A stretch of 15,161 nucleotides of DNA from an uncultured Collinsella sp. (lineage in GTDB: Bacteria; Actinomycetota; Coriobacteriia; Coriobacteriales; Coriobacteriaceae): positions 1 through 15,161 of the forward strand of contig URTB01000016.1 of the NCBI GenBank assembly GCA_900550595.1, given 5' to 3'. The notes beneath the pieces were generated by a model. The model was not told where the DNA came from and did not search any database. It saw only the letters and a list, made by a program, of their open reading frames with translations. The position numbers and the translations under genes were made by a program. This document shows, in pieces, positions 7,615 to 13,709 of this stretch; within the stretch, counting starts at the first letter, position 1; every line of letters starts with the position of its first letter.

Positions 7615-8640
7615 TTACTCCTGAACGGTCTCTTGGCAGACGACCTCGCGGATGGCGCGGATGCGGCGCATGGTGTCGTCGAACTGGTCGGGGGTGAGGG
7701 CCTGAGCACCGTCGGACCAAGCGTGGCTCGGGTCGTCGTGGACCTCGATCTCCAGACCGTTGGCGCCGCAGGCAGTCGCGGCGAGCGCCATGGGCTCGAC
7801 ATAGCGGGTGTAGCCGGTGGCGTGGCTGGGGTCGGCGACGACGGGCAGGTGCGATAGGTGGTGCAGCACCGGCACGGCGTTGAGGTCGAAGGTGTTGCGG
7901 GTGCGGGTCTCGAAGGTGCGAATGCCGCGCTCGCACAGGATGACGTTGTCGTTGCCCTCGCTCATGATGTACTCGGCAGCCATGAGCAACTCGTCGACGG
8001 TGCCGGACATGCCGCGCTTGAGCAGGACCGGGGTCTTGGTCTTGCCGACCTCCTTGAGCAGGGGGAAGTTCTGCGCGTTGCGGGCGCCGATCTGCATGAC
8101 GTCGATCTTCTTATCCAAGAAGACCTGCACGTCGCGCGGGTCCATGATCTCGGTGACGATCGGCATGTCGAGCTCGGCGGATGCCTCGCATAGCAGGTCC
8201 AGGCCGGCGGGACCCATGCCCTGGTAGGCGTAAGGGGAGGTGCGGGGCTTGTAGGCGCCACCGCGCAGCATCGTGGCGCCGGCGGCCTTTACGCGGCGTG
8301 CGATGCGAATGAGGTTTTCGCCCTCGACGGAGCAGGGTCCGGCGATGACCTGGAACTGGTCGCCGCCGATCTTGACGCCGTGGCCGCAGTCGATGACGGA
8401 GTCCTCAGGGTGGAACTTGCGGTTGGCACGCTTAAAGGGCTCGGAGACGCGCTGCACGCGCTCGACGACATCCATGGACTCGAGCAAGAACGGGTCGATC
8501 TTGGTCGTATCGCCCACCAGGCCGATGATGGTCTCGTTCTCGCCGCGCGAGACGTCGGTCTTGAGACCCTTCTTCTCAATCCAGCTGACGATATGGCCGA
8601 CGGCCTCGTCGCTGGCGCTCTGCTTTAAAATCGCAATCAT
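7615..8640 (-). CDS. aroF: 3-deoxy-7-phosphoheptulonate synthase (DAHP synthase, type I-beta)
   Basis: This enzyme condenses phosphoenolpyruvate with erythrose 4-phosphate, the entry step of the pathway. It has 341 residues. Residues 1-70 or so form the ferredoxin-like regulatory domain seen in the Thermotoga-type enzyme; the barrel follows. Motifs: IAGPCSVEGE (99-108), RGGAYKPRTSPYAYQGMG (126-143), TEIMDPRD (163-170), QIGARNAQNFPLLK (183-196), LLKRGMSGTVDEL (206-218) and VVADPSHATGY (267-277). Metal ligands C103, H273, E299 and probably D309 or D310 are in place. The N-terminal domain implies feedback inhibition by tyrosine or phenylalanine, as known for the family. The start is the ATG at 8638-8640, after GAGGTGAGAGG. 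It is the promoter-proximal gene of the cluster; upstream lie a terminator hairpin and a short ORF whose TGA overlaps this ATG. Confidence 0.95.
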   Translation of the reverse strand: MIAILKQSASDEAVGHIVSWIEKKGLKTDVSRGENETIIGLVGDTTKIDPFLLESMDVVERVQRVSEPFKRANRKFHPEDSVIDCGHGVKIGGDQFQVIAGPCSVEGENLIRIARRVKAAGATMLRGGAYKPRTSPYAYQGMGPAGLDLLCEASAELDMPIVTEIMDPRDVQVFLDKKIDVMQIGARNAQNFPLLKEVGKTKTPVLLKRGMSGTVDELLMAAEYIMSEGNDNVILCERGIRTFETRTRNTFDLNAVPVLHHLSHLPVVADPSHATGYTRYVEPMALAATACGANGLEIEVHDDPSHAWSDGAQALTPDQFDDTMRRIRAIREVVCQETVQE

Positions 8641-8711
8641 GGTGTGCCTCTCACCTCGATGGATAGCTCTTGCAAAAACGGCCCGCATCGCGAGCCGTTA
8701 TATATGTGCAT
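8637..8711 (-). CDS. Putative 24-codon leader ORF ahead of aroF, possibly leaderless
   Basis: An ATG at 8709-8711 opens a 24-codon frame, MHIYNGSRCGPFLQELSI followed by EVRGTP. Its TGA (8637-8639) overlaps the aroF ATG in an ATGA arrangement, typical of translational coupling. The frame runs straight through the terminator hairpin at 8674-8699. It carries a Tyr codon (fourth) just before the stem and a Phe codon in the T tract. No Shine-Dalgarno site precedes it. However, a TATAAA box ends 5 nt upstream of the ATG, so transcription could start at or next to the A, giving a leaderless mRNA. This is seen in the sequence as geometry only; expression is unproven and chance is possible. Confidence 0.3.
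   Translation of the reverse strand: MHIYNGSRCGPFLQELSIEVRGTP
8674..8699 (-). terminator. Intrinsic terminator in the aroF leader, candidate attenuator
   Basis: On the minus strand, AACGGCTCGC (8699-8690), loop GAT and GCGGGCCGTT (8686-8677) form a 10-bp stem with one T-G wobble. A TTTTT tract (8678-8674) follows. It points into aroF, whose start is 33 nt further on. No minus-strand gene lies upstream for it to terminate, since the tRNA and ATPase genes run the other way. It therefore most likely terminates the aro transcript early, as an attenuator. No clear antiterminator pairing or T-box motif was found in 8641-8842. Confidence 0.65.
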
Positions 8712-8716
8712 GAGAG

Positions 8717-8722
8717 TTTATA
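8717..8722 (-). promoter_or_regulatory. -10 box of the aro cluster promoter
   Basis: The minus strand reads TATAAA here, five of six matches to the -10 consensus, followed by CTCTC and then ATG. A good -35 is not visible at 16-19 nt; TTAGAA lies upstream but fits the overlapping TAGTAT better, at 17 nt. The expected start of transcription falls at about 8710-8711, leaving only about 70 nt of leader before aroF, which contains the terminator hairpin. Confidence 0.45.
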
Positions 8723-8801
8723 CTAATTGTTTCACTTTTGCGTTCTAAGGTGAGCCTCTGCGCCGTGTCTCCCACGTAATTGCAAAGCTTTTTCTATTCT
8801 T

Positions 8802-8831
8802 TTGTTAGCCCGTGGCGCACTTGGGTATAAT
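8802..8831 (+). promoter_or_regulatory. Promoter of the tRNA-Arg gene
   Basis: TTGTTA (8802-8807) and a perfect TATAAT (8826-8831) are 18 nt apart, with the tRNA beginning 11 nt later. An A/T-rich run at about 8784-8803 just upstream could serve as an UP element, usual for stable RNA promoters. The intergenic space between aroF and the tRNA (8641-8842) holds only this promoter and the opposing aroF leader. Confidence 0.8.
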
Positions 8832-8842
8832 GCCAACCGTTC

Positions 8843-8916
8843 GCCCTATTAGCTCAGGGGATTAGAGCGTCTGCCTCCGGAGCAGAAGGCCGTTGGTTCG
8901 AATCCAACATGGGGCA
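8843..8916 (+). tRNA. tRNA-Arg (anticodon CCG)
   Basis: A full cloverleaf folds. The acceptor stem pairs GCCCTAT (8843-8849) with ATGGGGC (8909-8915), with one T-G wobble. The D stem is GCTC/GAGC (8852-8855, 8865-8868). The anticodon stem is TCTGC/GCAGA with loop CTCCGGA (8875-8881), so the anticodon is CCG at 8877-8879, reading CGG arginine codons. The T arm is GTTGG-TTCGAAT-CCAAC (8892-8908). The discriminator base is A8916 and the next bases are CCC, so CCA is not encoded and must be added by the CCA-adding enzyme. Confidence 0.95.
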
Positions 8917-8930
8917 CCCTCGAACGTAAG

Positions 8931-8964
8931 ACCGTCCGAACCTCGCATGGTCCGGGCGGTTTTC
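8931..8964 (+). terminator. Intrinsic terminator after tRNA-Arg
   Basis: ACCGTCCG (8931-8938) pairs with CGGGCGGT (8953-8960), with one T-G wobble. After a single mismatch, ACC (8940-8942) pairs with GGT (8949-8951) around a 6-nt loop. The 3' arm runs into TTTTCTTAT. This would end the tRNA transcript only 15 nt past the tRNA, and it also lies directly before the P-type ATPase start codon. Confidence 0.8.
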
Positions 8965-8994
8965 TTATACCGACGCGACGTGATGGGACAAGGT

Positions 8995-11733
8995 ATGGCA
9001 GCAACGGATATCGAGCACGGACTCTCGACCGCCGAGGTCGAGGAGCGCATCGCCGCCGGTAAGATCAACCGCAACATGGAACTCAAGACCAAGTCGGTCC
9101 GCGAGCTCATCATCGAGAACCTCTGCACGCTGTTTAACTTGATCAACGTGGTCTTGGCGATTTTGGTGTTGCTGACCGGTTCGTTTAAGAACCTGACGTT
9201 CCTGTTCGTGGTGTTCTTGAACACGGCAATTGGCGTCATCCAGTCCATGCGCTCCAAGCGGATGGTCGATAAGCTTACGCTGCTCACCTCTAAGAAGGCC
9301 ATCGCGGTGCGCGACGGCGCCGAGGTAGAGCTCGACCTGGACCAGATCGTGCTCGACGATATCATTCGCCTGGGGCGCGGCGACCAGATTCCCGCCGACG
9401 CCGTGGTGGTGTCGGGTGAGGCACTCGTGAACGAGAGCCTGCTGACGGGCGAGAGCGATCTCATCAAAAAGCAGCCCGGCTCCGAGCTCATGAGCGGCAG
9501 CTTTATCGACTCGGGCCTGCTGCGCGCCCGCGTGATCCATGTTGGCGCCGACAACTACGTGGCCAAGATCAACAACGAGGCCAAGTACGTCAAAAAGGTC
9601 AATTCCGAGATCATGAACGCGCTCAACGCCATCGTGCGCTTTGCGAGCCTCATTATGATTCCGCTCGGCCTGGCGCTCTTTGCCTCGAGTGTGAGCGAGC
9701 TGTGGGATGCCGCCGGTACGCCGGGCGATAGCGCGCTTTCGTGGTGTTTTTCCGAGCTGCTTGCCGGTCGCGTGCCTTCGTCGGCGCTGCTGTCTACGGT
9801 GGGCGCTCTTTTGGGCATGATTCCGCAGGGCCTGGTGCTGCTGACTTCGTCGGTGCTTGCCATCGGCACGGTGCGCCTGGCGCGCCGCAAGGTACTCGCG
9901 CAGCAGCTCTACTGTATCGAGACGCTCGCGCGCGTCGACGTGCTGTGCCTGGACAAGACGGGCACCATTACCTCGGGCCGTATGGAGGTCGAGGGTACCT
10001 ACCCGCTGCCTGTTGAGGGCGTTGGCTTTGGCGCGGACTCGGACGAGGCAGCTGTCCCCGTCGAGACCACGGTCCTCGATTTTGCGCTTGCCAACGTAGC
10101 GCGTGCCACCTCGGCAGACGCCAACGAGACCTGTCAGGCGCTGCTCAACTACTACGCCGACCGCCCGGTCGAGGTGTCCGAGCCGCTGGCGGTCATTCCG
10201 TTCTCGTCGTCTAAAAAGTGGAGCGGCGCCTCGTTTGCGCAGGGCTCCTATGTGATGGGCGCAGCGCAATTTGTGCTTTCGGCGCGCGCCTTTGCGCAGG
10301 TCGAGAACCGTGTGGCCGAGCTTGCCGACACCTGCCGCGTGCTTGTGGTGGCCCGTGTGGACGGCTTTACGCCCGACGGCGATATGGTGGGCGAGGCCGA
10401 GCCCGTGGGCTTTGTGACCATTCGCGATGAGATTCGCACCTCGGCCGCCGAGACCATCGGCTACTTTAACGAGCAGGGCGTGACCCTCAACGTGATCAGC
10501 GGCGACGATCCGCGCACGGTGTCGTCGATCGCGCGCGTGGTGGGCGTTCCGGGGGCCGATGCCTACGTCGACGCCACGACGCTCGATACGCCGTCCAAGA
10601 TTGATGCCGCGGTGGATCGCTACCACGTCTTTGGCCGCGTGACCCCGCAGCAGAAGCGCGAGCTCGTGCAGGCGCTCAAGCGCCGCGAGCATACCGTTGC
10701 CATGACGGGCGACGGCGTCAACGACGTGCTGGCGCTCAAGGAGGCCGACTGCTCCGTGGCCATGGCCGCCGGTTCCGATGCCGCGCGCAACGTGGCCGAA
10801 ATCGTGCTGGTCGACAACGATTTTGCCTCGATGCCCGCCGTGGTGGCCGAGGGTCGTCGCTCCATCAACAACTTGCAGCGCTCTGCGGCGCTGTTTCTGA
10901 CCAAGACGCTGTTCTCGATGGGCTTGGCGGCTCTGTGCATCGCGTTTCCGCCGTATCCCTTTGAGCCGATTCAGATGACACTCATCAACTTCTTCTGCAT
11001 CGGCGCGCCGGGCTTTGTGCTGGGTTTGGAGCCCAACAACGCCCGCGTGAAGGGGTCATTCTTGACCAACGTGCTCAAACGTTCGCTGCCGGCGTCGCTG
11101 GCGGTCATTATGGCTGCGGCGCTCGATATCTTTGTGGCGCGCGTGTTCGGCTTTAACCAGCTCACGCTTTCGACCATGTGCCTGCTTACGTCGTGCGCGG
11201 CGAGCGTGAGCCTGATCTGGCGCATCTCGCAGCCGCTCACACCCTTGCGCGTGGTGCTCTTTGTATTTGTTGTCGTCGGCATCCTGGCGGGTGTTATCGG
11301 ATTCCCGGAGCTGCTGTCCATCGCCAACCTGTCGATGGGCGAGGCCGTTATCTTACTGGCGATCGTCGTCTTTACCTGCACGGTGTTCTTTAAGCTCGCC
11401 ACGATGATGGATTCGCTTAAGCCGCGTCGTCGCCATGCTGCCACCGGCTTTGGCCGTGGCGTTCGCGTCCGTCTGGGTCGCGGTGGCGGCAAGGTGAGCT
11501 CGACGGGTTCAACTGCCCAGCGTTTTGCCAAGCGCGTCGCCGCCGATATGGCGCAGCGCCGTGAGGAGCGCACCGCTCGCGAGGCCGAGGTTCGCGCGCT
11601 CGAGGGTGTGGAAAAGGCCCAGCCCAAGAAAAAGAAGGGCACGGGCGTCACTCGCTCGCGTGTGACCAAATCGGCCCAAGGCATCAAGGTCTCGATGCCC
11701 AGCAAGAAGAAAAAGCCCGCAAATAAAGCCTAG
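8995..11733 (+). CDS. P-type cation-transporting ATPase (CtpE/Exp7-like), basic C-terminal tail
   Basis: An ATP-driven ion pump of the plasma membrane, 912 residues from this start. Domains: helices 1-2 (about 40-83), actuator domain with TGES (151-154), helices 3-4 (about 215-292), phosphorylation site DKTGT (320-324), nucleotide-binding region with FSSSKKWSG (403-411), hinge TGDGVND (571-577), then six helices (about 627-802), for ten in all. Helix 4 carries PQGL (277-280) where classical calcium and sodium pumps have PEGL; helix 6 reads INFFCIGAPGF, without the usual Asp. The layout best recalls the CtpE/Exp7 group, in which CtpE has been tied to calcium; the ion here is not established. 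A 105-residue tail rich in Lys/Arg follows the last helix. The start is uncertain: ATG at 8995 has GGGA 6 nt upstream, ATG at 8983 has no ribosome site. The terminator lies just upstream, so the 5' leader is very short. Confidence 0.9.
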   Translation: MAATDIEHGLSTAEVEERIAAGKINRNMELKTKSVRELIIENLCTLFNLINVVLAILVLLTGSFKNLTFLFVVFLNTAIGVIQSMRSKRMVDKLTLLTSKKAIAVRDGAEVELDLDQIVLDDIIRLGRGDQIPADAVVVSGEALVNESLLTGESDLIKKQPGSELMSGSFIDSGLLRARVIHVGADNYVAKINNEAKYVKKVNSEIMNALNAIVRFASLIMIPLGLALFASSVSELWDAAGTPGDSALSWCFSELLAGRVPSSALLSTVGALLGMIPQGLVLLTSSVLAIGTVRLARRKVLAQQLYCIETLARVDVLCLDKTGTITSGRMEVEGTYPLPVEGVGFGADSDEAAVPVETTVLDFALANVARATSADANETCQALLNYYADRPVEVSEPLAVIPFSSSKKWSGASFAQGSYVMGAAQFVLSARAFAQVENRVAELADTCRVLVVARVDGFTPDGDMVGEAEPVGFVTIRDEIRTSAAETIGYFNEQGVTLNVISGDDPRTVSSIARVVGVPGADAYVDATTLDTPSKIDAAVDRYHVFGRVTPQQKRELVQALKRREHTVAMTGDGVNDVLALKEADCSVAMAAGSDAARNVAEIVLVDNDFASMPAVVAEGRRSINNLQRSAALFLTKTLFSMGLAALCIAFPPYPFEPIQMTLINFFCIGAPGFVLGLEPNNARVKGSFLTNVLKRSLPASLAVIMAAALDIFVARVFGFNQLTLSTMCLLTSCAASVSLIWRISQPLTPLRVVLFVFVVVGILAGVIGFPELLSIANLSMGEAVILLAIVVFTCTVFFKLATMMDSLKPRRRHAATGFGRGVRVRLGRGGGKVSSTGSTAQRFAKRVAADMAQRREERTAREAEVRALEGVEKAQPKKKKGTGVTRSRVTKSAQGIKVSMPSKKKKPANKA

Positions 11734-11747
11734 CTTCAGCCGCCCGG

Positions 11748-11786
11748 GGGATGATTTTCTAATCCCCGTCCCAGAAAAATCATCCC
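11748..11786. repeat. Degenerate copy of the pheA-upstream hairpin repeat
   Basis: GGGATGATTTTCT (11748-11760) pairs with AGAAAAATCATCCC (11773-11786), with a one-base bulge, around AATCCCCGTCCC. Bases 11760-11782 match 3079-3101 exactly over 23 bp. The element lies 15 nt after the ATPase stop codon and may help end that transcript, although no T tract follows. It looks like a shortened member of the same dispersed family as the 3027-3102 element. Confidence 0.75.
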
Positions 11787-11846
11787 TCCACAAAGACTAC
11801 CCTGGCGATGTTGAATTGGTGCCTTGCTCCTGTGGGGGCGTGGCGA

Positions 11847-11855
11847 TGTTATGCT
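11847..11855 (+). promoter_or_regulatory. Extended -10 promoter of the zinc-ribbon gene
   Basis: TGTTATGCT contains TATGCT with the TG of an extended -10 one base upstream. TTGCTC at 11824-11829 is a weak -35 at 20 nt. Transcription would begin near 11862, giving a leader of about 34 nt before the GTG start. Confidence 0.4.
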
Positions 11856-11895
11856 CTAACCTCGACTGTATGAATTGCTCCGAAAAGAGGAAGCC

Positions 11896-13050
11896 GTGAT
11901 CTGCCCGCATTGCCTTAAGACCATAGAGGACGGCGCCTCGTTCTGCCCCTATTGCAACGCATACGTTGGTCCGGGCGACGGTCCCGAGCATACCGAGTTC
12001 GTATTCTGCGATGGTTGTGGCGCACGCCTGTCCCCGCATGATCGCACCTGTCCCAAGTGCGGGCGCCCCGCCCCGGGCATCCTTTCCAAAGACGCGGCCG
12101 CATCCGATCTGGCAGCAGGCCGCACGGCCGGCTTTCCGCGCTTGACGCAGGAGCAGATCGATACCGAGGTGCCCCATGCGCCGGCCTCTGCCGCCGCGGT
12201 GCTCTCGGATGCCGCCGATCCCAACGAGACCTGCGTGCTGCCTGCCTTCGATAAGGACTTTGGCATCCCCAAGGTCGATATCCCCACACCGGTGTCCCTG
12301 CGCGATGATGTCCAGCCCAAAAAGCAAAAGGCCAAGCGCAAGGTCCATCCCGACGAGGATGCCTATCACAAGCACAAGCGCCATATCCCCAAACCGCTTA
12401 TCGTCATCGCGGTGCTCGCCGCCGTGTGCGGTGGTGCGTATTGGTTTGTGACTGCCGATCCTATGGGCGTCATGCCCGGCTTCTACGACCAGTTTGGCCA
12501 GGCCGCCAAGACCACCTTCCCGTCGCGCCAAAAGGGCGAGGCCACCGAGAAAGAGTCCAAGCAAGAGGATGCGTCCGAGGTCGTTCAGGAGGAGACCGTC
12601 TTAACCGACGACCAGCTCTACACCAGGCTCGACGGCCTGTACCAGACCATCGTGTCGTACAGCGACGATGATCAGATCGGCGAGGTCATCGATTCGTTTA
12701 ATAACGGCTATCTGCGTACGCCGCTCTCCACCCGCCAGGAGCTGTCGCAGAGCGCTTATGCCCTGCGCGATCAGATTAAAAAGACCCAGGATGAGCTCAA
12801 TAACCTCAAGGTTCAGGACGACACCGTCTATGCGGAGGACATCGATCATCTAAAGCAGCTTGCCCAGTGGATGTACGAGCGTGTCGACGTGATCTGCCAG
12901 AGCTGGGATATCTCGCTGTCCATTCCCGACGGCGAGTCACTGAGCGCCCGTCAGAGCGAGATCCTGGCGCCCATCGCACAAGGCGGCAACAGCGCGCTTA
13001 ACCAGTACGACGCCAACGTGAGCGCATGGAGGCCGCAGCAGCGTTCGTAA
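11896..13050 (+). CDS. Single-pass membrane protein with two N-terminal zinc ribbons
   Basis: Function not known. The product has 384 residues. A first zinc ribbon uses CPHC (3-6) and CPYC (17-20), a second CDGC (38-41) and CPKC (52-55). A polar linker rich in Ala, Pro and Lys follows, then one membrane helix at about 167-187 after a basic stretch (KHKRH). The remaining 195 residues, mostly predicted helical and charged, should lie outside the cell: an acidic/basic linker (about 212-235), then helices with heptad-like spacing (QIKKTQDELNNL). There is no signal peptide or enzyme motif. The GTG start follows GAGGAAGCC; a TTG 21 nt upstream would place extra residues before the first Cys and has no ribosome site. 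Zinc-ribbon plus single-helix proteins are common in Gram-positive bacteria and often have sensory or scaffold roles; here that is only a possibility. Confidence 0.85.
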   Translation: MICPHCLKTIEDGASFCPYCNAYVGPGDGPEHTEFVFCDGCGARLSPHDRTCPKCGRPAPGILSKDAAASDLAAGRTAGFPRLTQEQIDTEVPHAPASAAAVLSDAADPNETCVLPAFDKDFGIPKVDIPTPVSLRDDVQPKKQKAKRKVHPDEDAYHKHKRHIPKPLIVIAVLAAVCGGAYWFVTADPMGVMPGFYDQFGQAAKTTFPSRQKGEATEKESKQEDASEVVQEETVLTDDQLYTRLDGLYQTIVSYSDDDQIGEVIDSFNNGYLRTPLSTRQELSQSAYALRDQIKKTQDELNNLKVQDDTVYAEDIDHLKQLAQWMYERVDVICQSWDISLSIPDGESLSARQSEILAPIAQGGNSALNQYDANVSAWRPQQRS

Positions 13051-13086
13051 TTAATGCACCATAAGCGGTATAACCTGCGTGCGCAA

Positions 13087-13116
13087 TTGATGGAAGCCCG
13101 TGCTTATTGCTACAAT
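13087..13116 (+). promoter_or_regulatory. Promoter of the cyclophilin-TPR operon
   Basis: TTGATG (13087-13092) and TACAAT (13111-13116) are 18 nt apart, and TG one base before the -10 gives an extended -10. The start would fall near 13123, about 33 nt before the cyclophilin ATG. It lies in the 105-nt gap after the zinc-ribbon gene, in which no terminator hairpin is evident. Confidence 0.6.
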
Positions 13117-13155
13117 TCGTACAAATATGCTTTAAACGCACGAGGAAGGAACCAC

Positions 13156-13698
13156 ATGTTTGGTTTTAAGAAAGAGCTCTACACGCCCGAGTATCAGCTT
13201 GTCGGCGATGAGTGCGCGGTGATTGAGACGTCGAAGGGCACCATCAAGGTCAAGTTTGACGGCGAGGGCGCCCCCATTCACGTGGCAAACTTCTGCGAGC
13301 TTTCCACGATGGGTTTTTACGACGGCCTTAAGTTCCATCGCTATGTGCCCGGTTTTGTGATTCAGGGCGGCGACCCCAATACCCGCGATATGTCCGGCGC
13401 CGATGTCGCCGCCGGCCTTGAGGGCCCCGACGGCATGCCCGGTACCGGCGGCCCCGGCTACTGCATCAAGGGCGAGTTCGCTACCAACCCGCGTAACAGC
13501 CACGTCGACGGCGCGCTTGCCATGGCACGTTCCATGGATCCCGATTCCGCAGGTTCGCAGTTCTACTTCTGCCTGGGTGCCCAACATAACCTCGACTCCG
13601 GCTACACCGTCTTTGGCACCACGGTCGAGGGCCTCGACGTCATCTCGCAGCTGCGTGCCGGCGACGAGATCGTCCACGTCGAGATCGTTCACGAGTAA
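13156..13698 (+). CDS. Cyclophilin-type peptidyl-prolyl cis-trans isomerase
   Basis: This enzyme catalyses isomerisation of proline peptide bonds during protein folding. It has 180 residues and no signal peptide or lipobox, so it is cytosolic. Cyclophilin motifs in order: FHRYVPGFVIQGGDP (60-74) with catalytic R62 and Q70, GALAMARSMDPDSAGSQFYF (119-138), and LDSGYTVFGTTVEGLDVI (146-163). The position of the cyclosporin-contacting Trp in human CypA is occupied by Tyr or a neighbour, as in many bacterial members. The ATG at 13156 is preceded by GAGGAAGGA at the right distance; an in-frame ATG at 13054 adds 34 unconserved residues and covers the promoter, so it was rejected. It is followed 11 nt later by the TPR gene, so they are probably co-transcribed. 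Confidence 0.93.
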   Translation: MFGFKKELYTPEYQLVGDECAVIETSKGTIKVKFDGEGAPIHVANFCELSTMGFYDGLKFHRYVPGFVIQGGDPNTRDMSGADVAAGLEGPDGMPGTGGPGYCIKGEFATNPRNSHVDGALAMARSMDPDSAGSQFYFCLGAQHNLDSGYTVFGTTVEGLDVISQLRAGDEIVHVEIVHE

Positions 13699-13709
13699 AG
13701 GGGACTTCC

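Noticed and set aside
8698..8775. A 25-codon GTG-started frame on the minus strand ending at the base of the aroF terminator, as a leader peptide
   Set aside because: It has no ribosome site and no Phe, Tyr or Trp codons, and most of it lies upstream of the likely transcription start.
8641..8842. T-box or other known riboswitch controlling the aro cluster
   Set aside because: No T-box TGGNACCGCG-like sequence, specifier loop or recognised aptamer was seen, and the leader seems too short.
8897..8918. tRNA 3' end as an integration site for a mobile element
   Set aside because: No second copy of the tRNA end, integrase or phage gene is present in the window.
8893..8994. Upstream ATG inside the tRNA as the ATPase start
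   Set aside because: It would place coding sequence across the tRNA T arm and the terminator, and the extra residues match no part of a P-type ATPase.
8965..10692. Long open frames antisense to the ATPase and aro genes and to the TPR gene
   Set aside because: High GC keeps complementary frames open. They lack ribosome sites and family motifs, and they overlap well-supported genes.
13054..13155. 34-residue N-terminal extension of the cyclophilin
   Set aside because: The region contains the promoter-like elements and lacks a ribosome site; the ATG at 13156 has a strong one and begins conserved sequence.
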